Below are positions 17,058 through 24,999 of a DNA stretch of 35,595 nucleotides, piece by piece. Every line of letters begins with the position of its first letter. Positions within the stretch are counted from its first letter, which is position 1. The notes under the pieces are model-generated. The model did not search any database and had not been told where the DNA came from. It worked only from the letters and a program-made list of their open reading frames with translations. This stretch comes from Candidatus Aenigmatarchaeota archaeon (GTDB lineage: Archaea > Aenigmatarchaeota > Aenigmatarchaeia > QMZS01): contig JAUWTN010000005.1 of the NCBI GenBank assembly GCA_030614705.1, forward strand, positions 1 through 35,595. Reading direction: 5' to 3'. The translations under genes were made by a program, and so were the position numbers.

Positions 17058-18206
17058 TCATTTTCCTAATTTTACAAATTCTTCGTGCATCCTCATATGA
17101 CCTTTCTGGATTCCTTCGCTTCCCAAAGCAGATAAAGCCCCAATATTATTTGCGAGCCCAACCGAAGCAACCACAACACCCAATTCTTTTGCATTTTTTA
17201 CTCTCAAAATTTTCATTGCAAGTCTTGCTTTTTTAGAATTAGTGGCTCCCCCAATGCTTGCAATTGCCATAGGAATCTCAATTTTTCCCACCAAAAAACC
17301 ATCTTTTACACTCAAATCAGTTATTGAAGTATACCTGTTTCTCGCAGCATAACTGTGCACTCCCGCTTCAATAGCTCTCCAATCATTCCCTGTCGCCAAG
17401 GTTACTGCGTCTATACCATTCATACACCCTTTGTTGTGCGTTGATGCCCTGTATATGTCCTTCCTTGCAAGAGCATAAGCATCTAAAATACCTTTTACAA
17501 CTTCTTCTCCGGAATAATTCCCTATTGCAAGATTCTCTATTTTTATTTTCGCGGTAACTGAGACAATTCTCTTATCCGCAAAATTTGAGATTATTCTTAA
17601 ACAATATCTGCCCCCGGTTATTTTGGTCACAGTGGGAGTTATTGCTTCAAGCATTGTGTTTATGACATTTGCGCCCATTGCATCCAAAGTATCAACAAAT
17701 AAATGCAAAACCAGATTTTTTCCTCTTTCTGTTTCAACTTCCCTAAGTTCAATATCTCTTGCTCCCCCGCCAAGTTCAAAAATTATCTTATTGCTTTCAT
17801 TTGCAATTTTCAGGATTTCTTCTTTTTCTTTCATGAGGTTTTCTTTTGCTTCTCCAAGGTTCTTAACATCCAGCAACTGCAACTGCCCAATCATTTTTGA
17901 ATCAAGATATTCTCCCTTAAAACCTCCTTCAGCTCTCACAAGTTTTGCGATTCTTGATGCAGCGGCAACAACCGAGGGCTCCTCAAGTTCCATTGGAACA
18001 AAATAATCTTTTCCATTCACAAGAAAATTTGTTGCAATTTTGAAAGGTCCAATATTATTTTCAAGTTCAAGAAAATCCGGAAGTTCTCTGTATTTTTTTA
18101 ATAAATTTAAATCCTCTTCATTAAGGTCTGAAAATTCAGTTAAAATTTTTATTTTATCTTCAAGAGATAATTTAGCAAATCCCTGAACTGCTGAAGTAAG
18201 CGCCAT
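17058..18206 (-). CDS. HMG-CoA reductase, class II, with truncated C-terminal flap
   Basis: 382 residues, against ~425-435 in typical class II enzymes. It converts HMG-CoA to mevalonate for archaeal isoprenoid lipids. Visible catalytic residues are Glu75/76 in EEPSVVAAAS, Lys259 in STHNKGCMNG, Asp275 in TGNDWRA and His370 in KGHMRMH. DAMGAN and ASIGGATNSKKA are class II signatures. The protein stops 12 residues after His370, where family members continue for ~50 residues as the mobile flap. The stop falls against the end of the convergent MFS gene and no flap-like remnant is seen beyond it. The catalytic set is intact, so it is probably active, but the loss of the flap is unusual. Confidence 0.92.
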   Translation of the reverse strand: MALTSAVQGFAKLSLEDKIKILTEFSDLNEEDLNLLKKYRELPDFLELENNIGPFKIATNFLVNGKDYFVPMELEEPSVVAAASRIAKLVRAEGGFKGEYLDSKMIGQLQLLDVKNLGEAKENLMKEKEEILKIANESNKIIFELGGGARDIELREVETERGKNLVLHLFVDTLDAMGANVINTMLEAITPTVTKITGGRYCLRIISNFADKRIVSVTAKIKIENLAIGNYSGEEVVKGILDAYALARKDIYRASTHNKGCMNGIDAVTLATGNDWRAIEAGVHSYAARNRYTSITDLSVKDGFLVGKIEIPMAIASIGGATNSKKARLAMKILRVKNAKELGVVVASVGLANNIGALSALGSEGIQKGHMRMHEEFVKLGK

Positions 18207-18283
18207 TATATTAATTGGGAATAATTTATAAACTTCTATTTTGTAAAAAGTTCTCGGAAGATTAATAAATAAAAATCTGCTAA

Positions 18284-18823
18284 TTAGACATACATCCCAT
18301 CGGGTTCTGTTTCATAAACTTTCTGGGCTTGTCTTTCCCATTTATCCATAAGTCTATGATAATCAATCTCCTGTTTATACCCATTATCCAGTTCATACCT
18401 TATTTCATGAATCTTTAATCCTTTATCCATATCTAAATCTATTCTTTTTTCCTGCAACTCAAGATATTCCATATAAATATCTTCTTGTTTCATTATCTCA
18501 GATAAACGAAGTTCTGAATCTTCAAGTATTTCTAAAGAATAAGTTTTAGCAATATCCTCAGATGATTTTCCAGACTCAATATTTTCCCTAAAATTATCAA
18601 AATATGTGTTTATATCCTTCTGAGATTTATCAATTTTATCCCTTTCCATCTTAACAATTTCTGTAAATTTGTTCTGATTAACCGCCATATCATTCTCAAA
18701 AGATATCTCAAATTTAGCTATTTCATTTGCCAAGCCTTCCTCTATTGTTTCCTGTGTTTCTGCTTTAGATAATAAATTTCTGTATTTTTCTATTTTTCCC
18801 TTTAGAACTGTTAAGTCTCCCAT
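18284..18823 (-). CDS. Coiled-coil protein of unknown function
   Basis: 179 residues, almost entirely charged and helical, with long Glu/Lys/Asp-rich heptad-like stretches (IKKYRN-type N-terminus, then KMERDKIDKSQKDINTYF and YLELQEKRIDLDMDKG) and no signal peptide or transmembrane segment. I do not recognise a family. It is divergent from the PurZ-like gene across a 42-bp AT-rich spacer that must hold both promoters, so the two may be co-regulated. That is only a positional argument. Confidence 0.6.
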   Translation of the reverse strand: MGDLTVLKGKIEKYRNLLSKAETQETIEEGLANEIAKFEISFENDMAVNQNKFTEIVKMERDKIDKSQKDINTYFDNFRENIESGKSSEDIAKTYSLEILEDSELRLSEIMKQEDIYMEYLELQEKRIDLDMDKGLKIHEIRYELDNGYKQEIDYHRLMDKWERQAQKVYETEPDGMYV

Positions 18824-18865
18824 TATATAATTATTAATAAATGATAATTTAAATTTAACTAATAT

Positions 18866-20074
18866 ATGAAAAACAGAACAGTTGATTGCCTTGTGGGTCT
18901 ACAATTGGGTTCTGAAGCAAAAGGCAAACTTTCCGCGTATTTAGCCCCTGAATATAATGCAATGGTAAGATCAGGAGGTCCGCAGGCAGGACACACATTC
19001 TTCAATGAAGGTGTTAAATATATTAACAGGCAAATCCCATGCGGAGTTATTAATCTAGACTGCCTTTTATACCTATCAGCAAACAGTCTGGTAAATCTTG
19101 ATGTTCTTGGAAACGAAATCAGAAGATACAATTTATATCCAGACAGACTAATGCTTGATAATCATGCCATGGTTATCACTGACAAACATATTGATAGGGA
19201 ACAAAAATCCTCGCTGGAAAACAGACTTGCATCCACTATAGAAGGGGTTGGGGCAGCGCAATCTGAGAAAATATGGAGGGAGGGTTATTTATTTGACCAT
19301 TATGCCAATGAAGACCCGGAATTATATTTTTTCTCAAATGACCCTGTTACAACAATAAACGAACAGATTCAAAAGAAACATCCTGTTTTGCTTGAAGGAA
19401 CACAGGGTTTTGGACTTTCCCTAAATCATGGGGAATACCCTTATGTTACAAGCAGAGATGTGACCTCATCCGCATTGCTCAGTGATGCAGGAATCTCCCC
19501 AGCTCATTACAATCAGACAATTGGTGTGATGAGAACTTATCCTATCAGAGTCGGTGGGAATAGCGGACCAACTAATTCAAATGAACTTACCTGGGAAGAA
19601 ATTACAAATCGTTCGGGTTCACCAGAACCATTAATTGAATATACTACAGTTACAGGAAGAACAAGAAGAATATTTGAGCAGGATTTTGAAACTCTTGAAA
19701 AAGCGATTCTTGTGAACAAGCCCGACCAGATTGCTCTTATGTTTCTGGATTATATTAATGCAGGAGATTATGGTAAAACAAAATTTGAGGATTTATCCGC
19801 GAAGTCTCAGAAATATATAAATAATCTGGAAGAAAAACTGAATATTCCAATCACCTTAATCGGAACTGGTCCGGGTGAAAAACATATGATTGACCTTAGA
19901 GAAGACAACCAAAAAAGATATCCTGTTGAAAACCCGCTTGAAAATTTGGACTGTAATTTATGGCCAACAAATTTTTATGGTCGTGACTGGGATTCAGGAT
20001 ATATTGAAGATTTCCTTGACCGCAAAATGAGTGATGAAAAAGGAAATGCTTTTAAAAGGAAAATATTTTGTTAA
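18866..20074 (+). CDS. Adenylosuccinate-synthetase superfamily enzyme resembling PurZ
   Basis: 402 residues of the PurA fold. The P-loop-like LQLGSEAKGK replaces the canonical GDEGKGK: the catalytic Asp is Ser16, the change reported for phage PurZ (N6-succino-2-aminoadenylate synthase, dGMP plus Asp). GGPQAGHT keeps the active His43. LLEGTQGFGLSLNHGEYPY, VTSRDVTSSALLSDAGIS, YPIRVGGNSGP and YTTVTGRTRRIF look like PurZ as I recall it, more than PurA. PurA's TKLD guanine-recognition motif is replaced by MFLDYIN, which suggests a donor other than GTP. LIGTGPGEKHMID closes the site. The C-terminal ~55 residues extend beyond typical PurZ length. The flanks are cellular genes, not a virus. The alternative is a divergent PurA or a paralogue on another nucleotide. 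Confidence 0.8.
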   Translation: MKNRTVDCLVGLQLGSEAKGKLSAYLAPEYNAMVRSGGPQAGHTFFNEGVKYINRQIPCGVINLDCLLYLSANSLVNLDVLGNEIRRYNLYPDRLMLDNHAMVITDKHIDREQKSSLENRLASTIEGVGAAQSEKIWREGYLFDHYANEDPELYFFSNDPVTTINEQIQKKHPVLLEGTQGFGLSLNHGEYPYVTSRDVTSSALLSDAGISPAHYNQTIGVMRTYPIRVGGNSGPTNSNELTWEEITNRSGSPEPLIEYTTVTGRTRRIFEQDFETLEKAILVNKPDQIALMFLDYINAGDYGKTKFEDLSAKSQKYINNLEEKLNIPITLIGTGPGEKHMIDLREDNQKRYPVENPLENLDCNLWPTNFYGRDWDSGYIEDFLDRKMSDEKGNAFKRKIFC

Positions 20075-20142
20075 TTATAATCCAAATAGAGTGTGAAATA
20101 ACTCAAATACTATCTATATTTAGATAATTATTAATATATTAT

Positions 20143-20397
20143 ATGAATATAAAATGCAAACTGTGCGGGAAAACAATTAGTTCCATGGACAATATGATGG
20201 GGGGATTTAAACTAAATATTGAATCAGATAATGAAATGGGCTCAAAATTAGCAGAGATGAGCGAAAACCTTGTTGCGCTGATAAATCACCTGATGATTGC
20301 TCACCCTGAAAAAGCAATGGAACTTTATGCGGATTTAAGTTCAAAACTGTCATCAATTTTTGAAATGTCAGAAGACGGAGATTATATGATTAAATAA
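20143..20397 (+). CDS. Small putative zinc-finger protein
   Basis: 84 residues. CKLCGK at the N-terminus (Cys5, Cys8) and NHLMIAHPE (His49, His54) make a C-x2-C ... H-x4-H set, so a zinc site is likely although the spacing is long. The rest is helical and acidic. I do not recognise the family. It follows the PurZ-like gene by 68 bp on the same strand; a TATA-like stretch just before it (ttattaatatattatATG) suggests its own promoter. Confidence 0.6.
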   Translation: MNIKCKLCGKTISSMDNMMGGFKLNIESDNEMGSKLAEMSENLVALINHLMIAHPEKAMELYADLSSKLSSIFEMSEDGDYMIK

Positions 20398-20464
20398 TCC
20401 TTGATTGAAAATTGATATTTTGGATTCAAAATTTTCACAGAAAGATATTTACTGATTATTAAGA

Positions 20465-21223
20465 CTAAACTAAATATTTATTAAACCAATCAACAACAAT
20501 TTTATACATTTTATCTCTATGAGGTCTCAATCCGTGATCACCTCCACCAATCATTACTTTTTCTTTTGGTTTGTTTGCGTTTTGAAAATATAATTCCATC
20601 TCAGAAACAGGCACTATATCATCCTTTGAACCATGAATAAATAAAATCGGACAATGAATATTTTTGATTGACTCCAGCAAATTATGATTTTCAAAATCTT
20701 TCCAAAATTGAGGTTTGATTTTTGTAATTACTCCATTGGGTTTTATTCTGGTTGAAATACCTTTAGGATTATAACTTTTACCAAATAAGTTAGCTAATAT
20801 TTCTTTTGGGTGAGCTACTGAACCCATCATAATTAAACAATTCACTTTTGGGTTTAAAGTTATTGCGGTTGCGGTTCCAAAAGACTGACCTAAAATTCCA
20901 ATTCTTGAATTATCAACTTTGGATTGTGCTTGAACAAATTCAAGAATCTTGGATAAATCTGACTTTAATTTAGATAAAGAAGTCTCGCTATAATCACCAT
21001 CGCTTTCTCCGCAACCAGAAAAGTCAAATCTATAAACTAAAATACCTGCAGTGGAAAGATTTTTTGCAAGACCATCAAACATTCCAGACTCTTCTTTTGT
21101 ATCTCCAAAACCATGAAGTAAAATAACTGCGGGATATTTATTTTTCTGAACTGAAGGAATTGTTTCTATTCCAACAAGTTTTTCATCAAATTCATTCAAA
21201 ACTGAAACCTTTATTTCTTTCAT
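20465..21223 (-). CDS. Alpha/beta hydrolase
   Basis: 252 residues. The oxyanion region LLHGFGDTKEE, nucleophile elbow GILGQSFGTA (Ser114), acid in HGSKDDIVP (Asp201 or Asp202) and GGGDHGLRP (His230) form the full Ser-Asp-His triad in order. DFSGCGESDG is typical of the serine-aminopeptidase/acyl-hydrolase type. Substrate unknown. Its start codon and that of the GNAT gene are divergent and only 11 bp apart. Confidence 0.88.
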   Translation of the reverse strand: MKEIKVSVLNEFDEKLVGIETIPSVQKNKYPAVILLHGFGDTKEESGMFDGLAKNLSTAGILVYRFDFSGCGESDGDYSETSLSKLKSDLSKILEFVQAQSKVDNSRIGILGQSFGTATAITLNPKVNCLIMMGSVAHPKEILANLFGKSYNPKGISTRIKPNGVITKIKPQFWKDFENHNLLESIKNIHCPILFIHGSKDDIVPVSEMELYFQNANKPKEKVMIGGGDHGLRPHRDKMYKIVVDWFNKYLV

Positions 21224-21234
21224 AATAGAAGATT

Positions 21235-21714
21235 ATGATTATTAAAAAAGCGTCTCTTGAAGAACTTGACAAACTGACAAAAATTCTTATTGAGTTTAAA
21301 GAAGAAATTAAGGTACTTGAACAGGAAAAATTCAGAGTTTTCAAAAACAAAAAGAAACCTTATGAGCTTATTAAAAATTCAGTGGAGAAAAAGATTAAGA
21401 ATGAAAAAAATCTAATTTTAATTGCTTATGAAGATGATGAAATTATTGGTTTTATAATAGGAATTATCAAAGAGTTTAACCACCTTGTTTATGAACCATT
21501 TACCTATGGAGAACTTATGACTCTGTGGGTTAAAGAAGAATTCAGAAAAAATGGAATCTCTTCGGCACTGAGAGATGAATTATTTGAATGGTTCAAAACC
21601 AATAATTGCAAATATGTCCAATTACAAGTTCTTGATAAAAATCCGGCTCTGGGGATTTATGAGAAATGGGGTTTCGAACCTGTCTTAAAAATCATGAAAA
21701 AGAAACTGAAATAA
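21235..21714 (+). CDS. GNAT-family N-acetyltransferase
   Basis: 159 residues. The acetyl-CoA-binding region is LWVKEEFRKNGISSALRDEL, a slightly altered R/Q-x-x-G-x-G/A motif with Asn-Gly-Ile-Ser. LQVLDKNPALGIYEKWGFEPV is the typical C-terminal GNAT segment. The acceptor cannot be told. The gene is divergent from the alpha/beta hydrolase and 55 bp upstream of the aldolase. Confidence 0.82.
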   Translation: MIIKKASLEELDKLTKILIEFKEEIKVLEQEKFRVFKNKKKPYELIKNSVEKKIKNEKNLILIAYEDDEIIGFIIGIIKEFNHLVYEPFTYGELMTLWVKEEFRKNGISSALRDELFEWFKTNNCKYVQLQVLDKNPALGIYEKWGFEPVLKIMKKKLK

Positions 21715-21769
21715 ATTCAAATCAACTAATCCGCCAATTAGGAATCTTATAAACAATACAGATACTATT

Positions 21770-22690
21770 ATGGAATTAACTCGAGAAAATATAGAAGTGC
21801 CTATGGATGTTCCTCCTGAAAAAAGAGAAGAATATATTGACAATTATCTGGAGATAACAAAGTCAACAGGAAGACTTATGTTGTTCGCAGGAGACCAAAA
21901 AATAGAACATATGAATAAAGATTTTTGCGGAGAAAACATATCTCAGGATGACAATGAACCAGAACATTTGTTTAGGATAGCAAAGAACAGCACTATCGGA
22001 GTTTTTGCAACCCAGTTTGGATTAATGGCAAAATACGCGGGTTCTTACAAAGAAGTTCCTTATCTGGTAAAACTAAACTCAAAAACAAACCTGTTAAGCA
22101 AAGAATTATCAGACCCTTACAGCCGCCAGTTAGTTGAAGTAAAAGATGTGGTAGCGATGAAAAAAAATCACGGGTTAAAAATTTTGAGCGTTGGATACAC
22201 AATTTATCTTGGAAGCGAATTCGAACACGAAATGCTAACACAGGCATCCAAAATAATATGCGAAGCTCACAAAAATGGTTTGGTTGTTGTGTTGTGGATT
22301 TATCCAAGAGGAAAATCTGTGGCAGATGAAAAAGACCCTCACCTCATAGCCGGAGCAACTGGTGTTGCTGCTTGTCTTGGAGCTGACTTTGTAAAAATAA
22401 ATTATCCAAAAAAAGAAGGCGAAAATTCAGCGGAGTTGTTAAAAGAAGCAACATCGGCGGCAGGAAGAACAAATGTGGTATGCGCAGGTGGTTCATCAGA
22501 TGATCCTCAAGCATTTTTGCAGCGTCTTTATGACCAGATTCACATAGGCGGAGCAAAAGGAAATGCAACTGGAAGAAACATCCACCAGAAACATCTTGAT
22601 GAAGCAGTTCGGATGTGCAATGCAATTTCAGCAATCACTCTTGAAGACAAAACAGTTGAGGAAGCAATGAACATTTATAACGGGCAATAA
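21770..22690 (+). CDS. DhnA-type class I fructose-bisphosphate aldolase homologue
   Basis: 306 residues. MLFAGDQKIEHMNKDF, VFATQFGLMAKY, LWIYPRGKSVADEKDPHL and GADFVKINYPKKEG belong to the archaeal DhnA/Fba class I aldolase group; Lys209 in DFVKINYP is the likely Schiff-base lysine, and VVCAGGSSDD is the phosphate-binding loop. Fructose-1,6-bisphosphate aldolase is the most likely role (glycolysis or gluconeogenesis); the ADH-synthase branch of aromatic biosynthesis is the alternative. An AT-rich stretch precedes the ATG. Confidence 0.88.
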   Translation: MELTRENIEVPMDVPPEKREEYIDNYLEITKSTGRLMLFAGDQKIEHMNKDFCGENISQDDNEPEHLFRIAKNSTIGVFATQFGLMAKYAGSYKEVPYLVKLNSKTNLLSKELSDPYSRQLVEVKDVVAMKKNHGLKILSVGYTIYLGSEFEHEMLTQASKIICEAHKNGLVVVLWIYPRGKSVADEKDPHLIAGATGVAACLGADFVKINYPKKEGENSAELLKEATSAAGRTNVVCAGGSSDDPQAFLQRLYDQIHIGGAKGNATGRNIHQKHLDEAVRMCNAISAITLEDKTVEEAMNIYNGQ

Positions 22691-22755
22691 ATTTTGTTTT
22701 AATTTTTGGAATATTTTTTTGATTGTTTAACTTTACTAATAAATCACTTCAGATT

Positions 22756-23148
22756 TTACTCTTTTTCCACCTCAAAAAGAAGTTCATCATTCCTGTAAAG
22801 TTCATTTCCATTTTTATCTTTGATTAATTTCACCGCAGACCTTCCTCCACCATTAGGATGCGTTCTATCCCAATAAACTATGTGATGACCTTTCAAATCA
22901 CCATTTTTAGAATAATCCTCATTTGTTTCAAGATAAAAAAATTCATCACCAGGAGGGAATTTTAAAATTGATTTCTCAGGTTCCCTATCTGTGTGATAAA
23001 CTTCTATTACTTCCCCCACATATTTTTTTAGTTCGTCCAAAGGATATTTTGAATTCACTTGCTGTTCTTCTGAAACAGAATCTCCATTATGTCCAAAAAT
23101 ACTATAGAATAAGTTTGACGGATTTAGCGATTTTAATGCCATTTCCAT
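22756..23148 (-). CDS. Hypothetical soluble protein
   Basis: 130 residues with no signal peptide or transmembrane helix. Visible features are an N-terminal FYSIFGHNGD, an acidic-basic mixed middle and a beta-rich C-terminal half with GHHIVYWDRTHPNGGGRSAVKLIKD. I do not recognise the family. Translation could also begin at Met3. It is isolated, convergent with the aldolase gene. Confidence 0.55.
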   Translation of the reverse strand: MEMALKSLNPSNLFYSIFGHNGDSVSEEQQVNSKYPLDELKKYVGEVIEVYHTDREPEKSILKFPPGDEFFYLETNEDYSKNGDLKGHHIVYWDRTHPNGGGRSAVKLIKDKNGNELYRNDELLFEVEKE

Positions 23149-23179
23149 AGATTTATTATAACCAATAAAGAATATATAC

Positions 23180-23281
23180 TCACTTTTTCTGTTTATTTCG
23201 CCTTAAATAAAACAATAGAGCCAATAAAGGAATTTCCATTAAACCTAAAGTGAAGAAATTAAGTTCAAATAAGGAAATCAT
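23180..23281 (-). CDS. Possible 33-residue membrane microprotein
   Basis: A short minus-strand frame begins MISLFELNFFTLGLM and ends in a hydrophobic run followed by YLRRNKQKK, the pattern of a one-helix membrane peptide with a positive cytoplasmic end. A GTG four codons upstream is an alternative start. It fills most of the gap between the thioredoxin-CcdA gene and 22756-23148, both on the same strand. There is no homology evidence; it may be chance in AT-rich DNA. Confidence 0.25.
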   Translation of the reverse strand: MISLFELNFFTLGLMEIPLLALLFYLRRNKQKK

Positions 23282-23319
23282 TACATAAAACACATTCCCA
23301 TCTTCCTTTATATTTATTA

Positions 23320-24945
23320 CTATTTCTTGTGTTTAAACTTCTTAAAATTCTCACTAAAAAGAATAATTAATCCTGACAAAATTACTGCTGAAATTATAAT
23401 ATAAAATAGGAAAATAACATTCTCCAATAAAGTGTAATTCCAGATTAAAACTGAACCTAAAAATAAAATTATCAACCCGGAAATAAGCTTTAACCTTTTT
23501 ATCCAAGTCTTTCCAAATTTTCTTTTCCCCAAAGTCACAGCAAAAATTGAAACTATTAGTGCCATGGGGATAATATATATGATGTTATAGAAAACTAAAT
23601 AAAAGTAATATTGCATATAAGGCAAAGAACTTGAAGTTAAAATTTTTGTATAAGCCAACGGAATTCCGAAAGTGCACGCAATTGCAACAAGACTTACTGT
23701 ACTTGCTATTAGGGTTGTTCCTAAAATTAAAGCGGGAATTGACTTTGCTAAACTTAAATTTTTTACTAATTCTGTGAGTTTTGATTTTTTATTTTTAGAC
23801 ATAGAAAGAGAAAACCCTTTTTGAAATAAAAAATAATCCTTTATATTTAATAGACCCGCAATAATACATACAATGCCCGCAATCACAGTTAACATAGCTA
23901 TCTCTTTTCCCAGCATAAAAATATTAAGCAGAACAGCCATGAATAAAAAGTAATACAAAGCGAAAAAGAATATGAAAATACCCCCAACTATAAAAATCTT
24001 TTTTCTTGATCCCGCCAAGCCCAATAGAGCCGCTAAAAGAAAAAACAAAACAAAGAATCCGCATGGGTTAGTAAGTCCATCCACTAAAGCCAAACCTATT
24101 GTAAGAACCGGCAAAGAAATTTCGCCTGTTTTTATTTTTCCAATAAAAGGAAGTTCAATGATTTCTTCTTTTTTAATTTCTTCAATTCCATTTTCTTCTG
24201 ATTCTATTGGTTTAGTAATTGGTTCAGTTTTACTCAGATTTATTTCTATTGCATTTTCAAACTCAACATAAGGCAAGTATTCAGAACCTGCAAAAACGCT
24301 GGCTGAAAAATCAGCTCTTTGAGGTTCTGCAATCTTAAATTTTTTACCTTCAAGAACTTTTGAAATATCTTTTGTAAAAAGCAATTCTTTTGTTAAAGAA
24401 TTATTAATAGTTTTATTTCCTATTGCGCCTTCAGATATCTTTTCCCCATTCCATTGAAAAATCCAATTATCTTCCTGCTTAATCAAAATTCTTCCATTAG
24501 CCCAGATTTTGGGTTTTGCTTTGAGTTCTTTTAAATTAAGTTCTTCAAAAGATACTGATTTATCAAGCAAAAGACAAGGATTAGATTCTTTTGTTTTAAT
24601 ATCTTCTTCCGCGGTTGGGACCTCCAGTCCGCCTAATTTAATATTATTTTTACCAATAACAAATTGAGGAACCGCAGCATGAATTTTATATTTTTGAGTA
24701 TATTCTCCAAAAAACTGGGAATTTGGATCCTGCCAGTCTCCTCCATGCCACATGTATTCAATCACAACCAAATTGGGATATTTTTCCATCCACGCAGTCA
24801 AAACAACAGGGTCTACAGAGGCGCAATTTGGACACCCAATATAAGTAAAATAAACAGCGCATATGTTTTTATCTTCCTGAGCATAAACTGCAGGCAATAT
24901 TGCGCTTATAACCAACAAAGACAAAATGAATATCTCCTTTCTCAT
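23320..24945 (-). CDS. Thioredoxin-like domain fused to a CcdA/DsbD-type membrane electron carrier
   Basis: 541 residues. A signal peptide (1-22) is followed by an extracytoplasmic thioredoxin-like domain with the redox motif GCPNC (Cys38, Cys41) and cis-Pro in AAVPQFVIG. After a low-complexity Glu/Ile linker (~238-265) there are about eight membrane helices (~277-530) with the paired CcdA/DsbD cysteines TNPCGFF (Cys295) and AIACTFGIP (Cys424). In the family these pass reducing equivalents from cytoplasmic thioredoxin across the membrane to an external thioredoxin domain; here both parts are in one chain. It is divergent from a Cys-containing membrane regulator at 25000, probably its controller. 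Confidence 0.85.
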   Translation of the reverse strand: MRKEIFILSLLVISAILPAVYAQEDKNICAVYFTYIGCPNCASVDPVVLTAWMEKYPNLVVIEYMWHGGDWQDPNSQFFGEYTQKYKIHAAVPQFVIGKNNIKLGGLEVPTAEEDIKTKESNPCLLLDKSVSFEELNLKELKAKPKIWANGRILIKQEDNWIFQWNGEKISEGAIGNKTINNSLTKELLFTKDISKVLEGKKFKIAEPQRADFSASVFAGSEYLPYVEFENAIEINLSKTEPITKPIESEENGIEEIKKEEIIELPFIGKIKTGEISLPVLTIGLALVDGLTNPCGFFVLFFLLAALLGLAGSRKKIFIVGGIFIFFFALYYFLFMAVLLNIFMLGKEIAMLTVIAGIVCIIAGLLNIKDYFLFQKGFSLSMSKNKKSKLTELVKNLSLAKSIPALILGTTLIASTVSLVAIACTFGIPLAYTKILTSSSLPYMQYYFYLVFYNIIYIIPMALIVSIFAVTLGKRKFGKTWIKRLKLISGLIILFLGSVLIWNYTLLENVIFLFYIIISAVILSGLIILFSENFKKFKHKK

Positions 24946-24958
24946 AGTAATTTTACGC

Positions 24959-24996
24959 TGAAACCATATATATACTTAAGTTTCAAAATATGAAAC
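24959..24996. promoter_or_regulatory. Shared divergent promoter with three TGAAAC half-sites
   Basis: TGAAAC occurs at 24959-24964 and 24991-24996, and its complement GTTTCA at 24980-24985. The last two form an exact inverted repeat, GTTTCA-aaata-TGAAAC, immediately before the ATG at 25000. Between the first two lies a TATA-like run, ccatatatatactt (24964-24977), about 25 nt from the start codon of the leftward gene and about 30 nt from that of the rightward gene. Such an arrangement fits an operator over a bidirectional leaderless promoter, probably bound by the winged-helix product of 25000-25461. Confidence 0.6.
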
Positions 24997-24999
24997 CTT

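Noticed and set aside
17040-17058. Frameshift as cause of the short HMG-CoA reductase
   Set aside because: No flap-like sequence is found in any frame past the stop; the DNA there codes the end of the MFS transporter.
18866-20074. Prophage or viral origin of the PurZ-like gene
   Set aside because: No viral structural, replication or integration genes are seen within the window; neighbours are cellular metabolic genes. Ancient acquisition is still possible.
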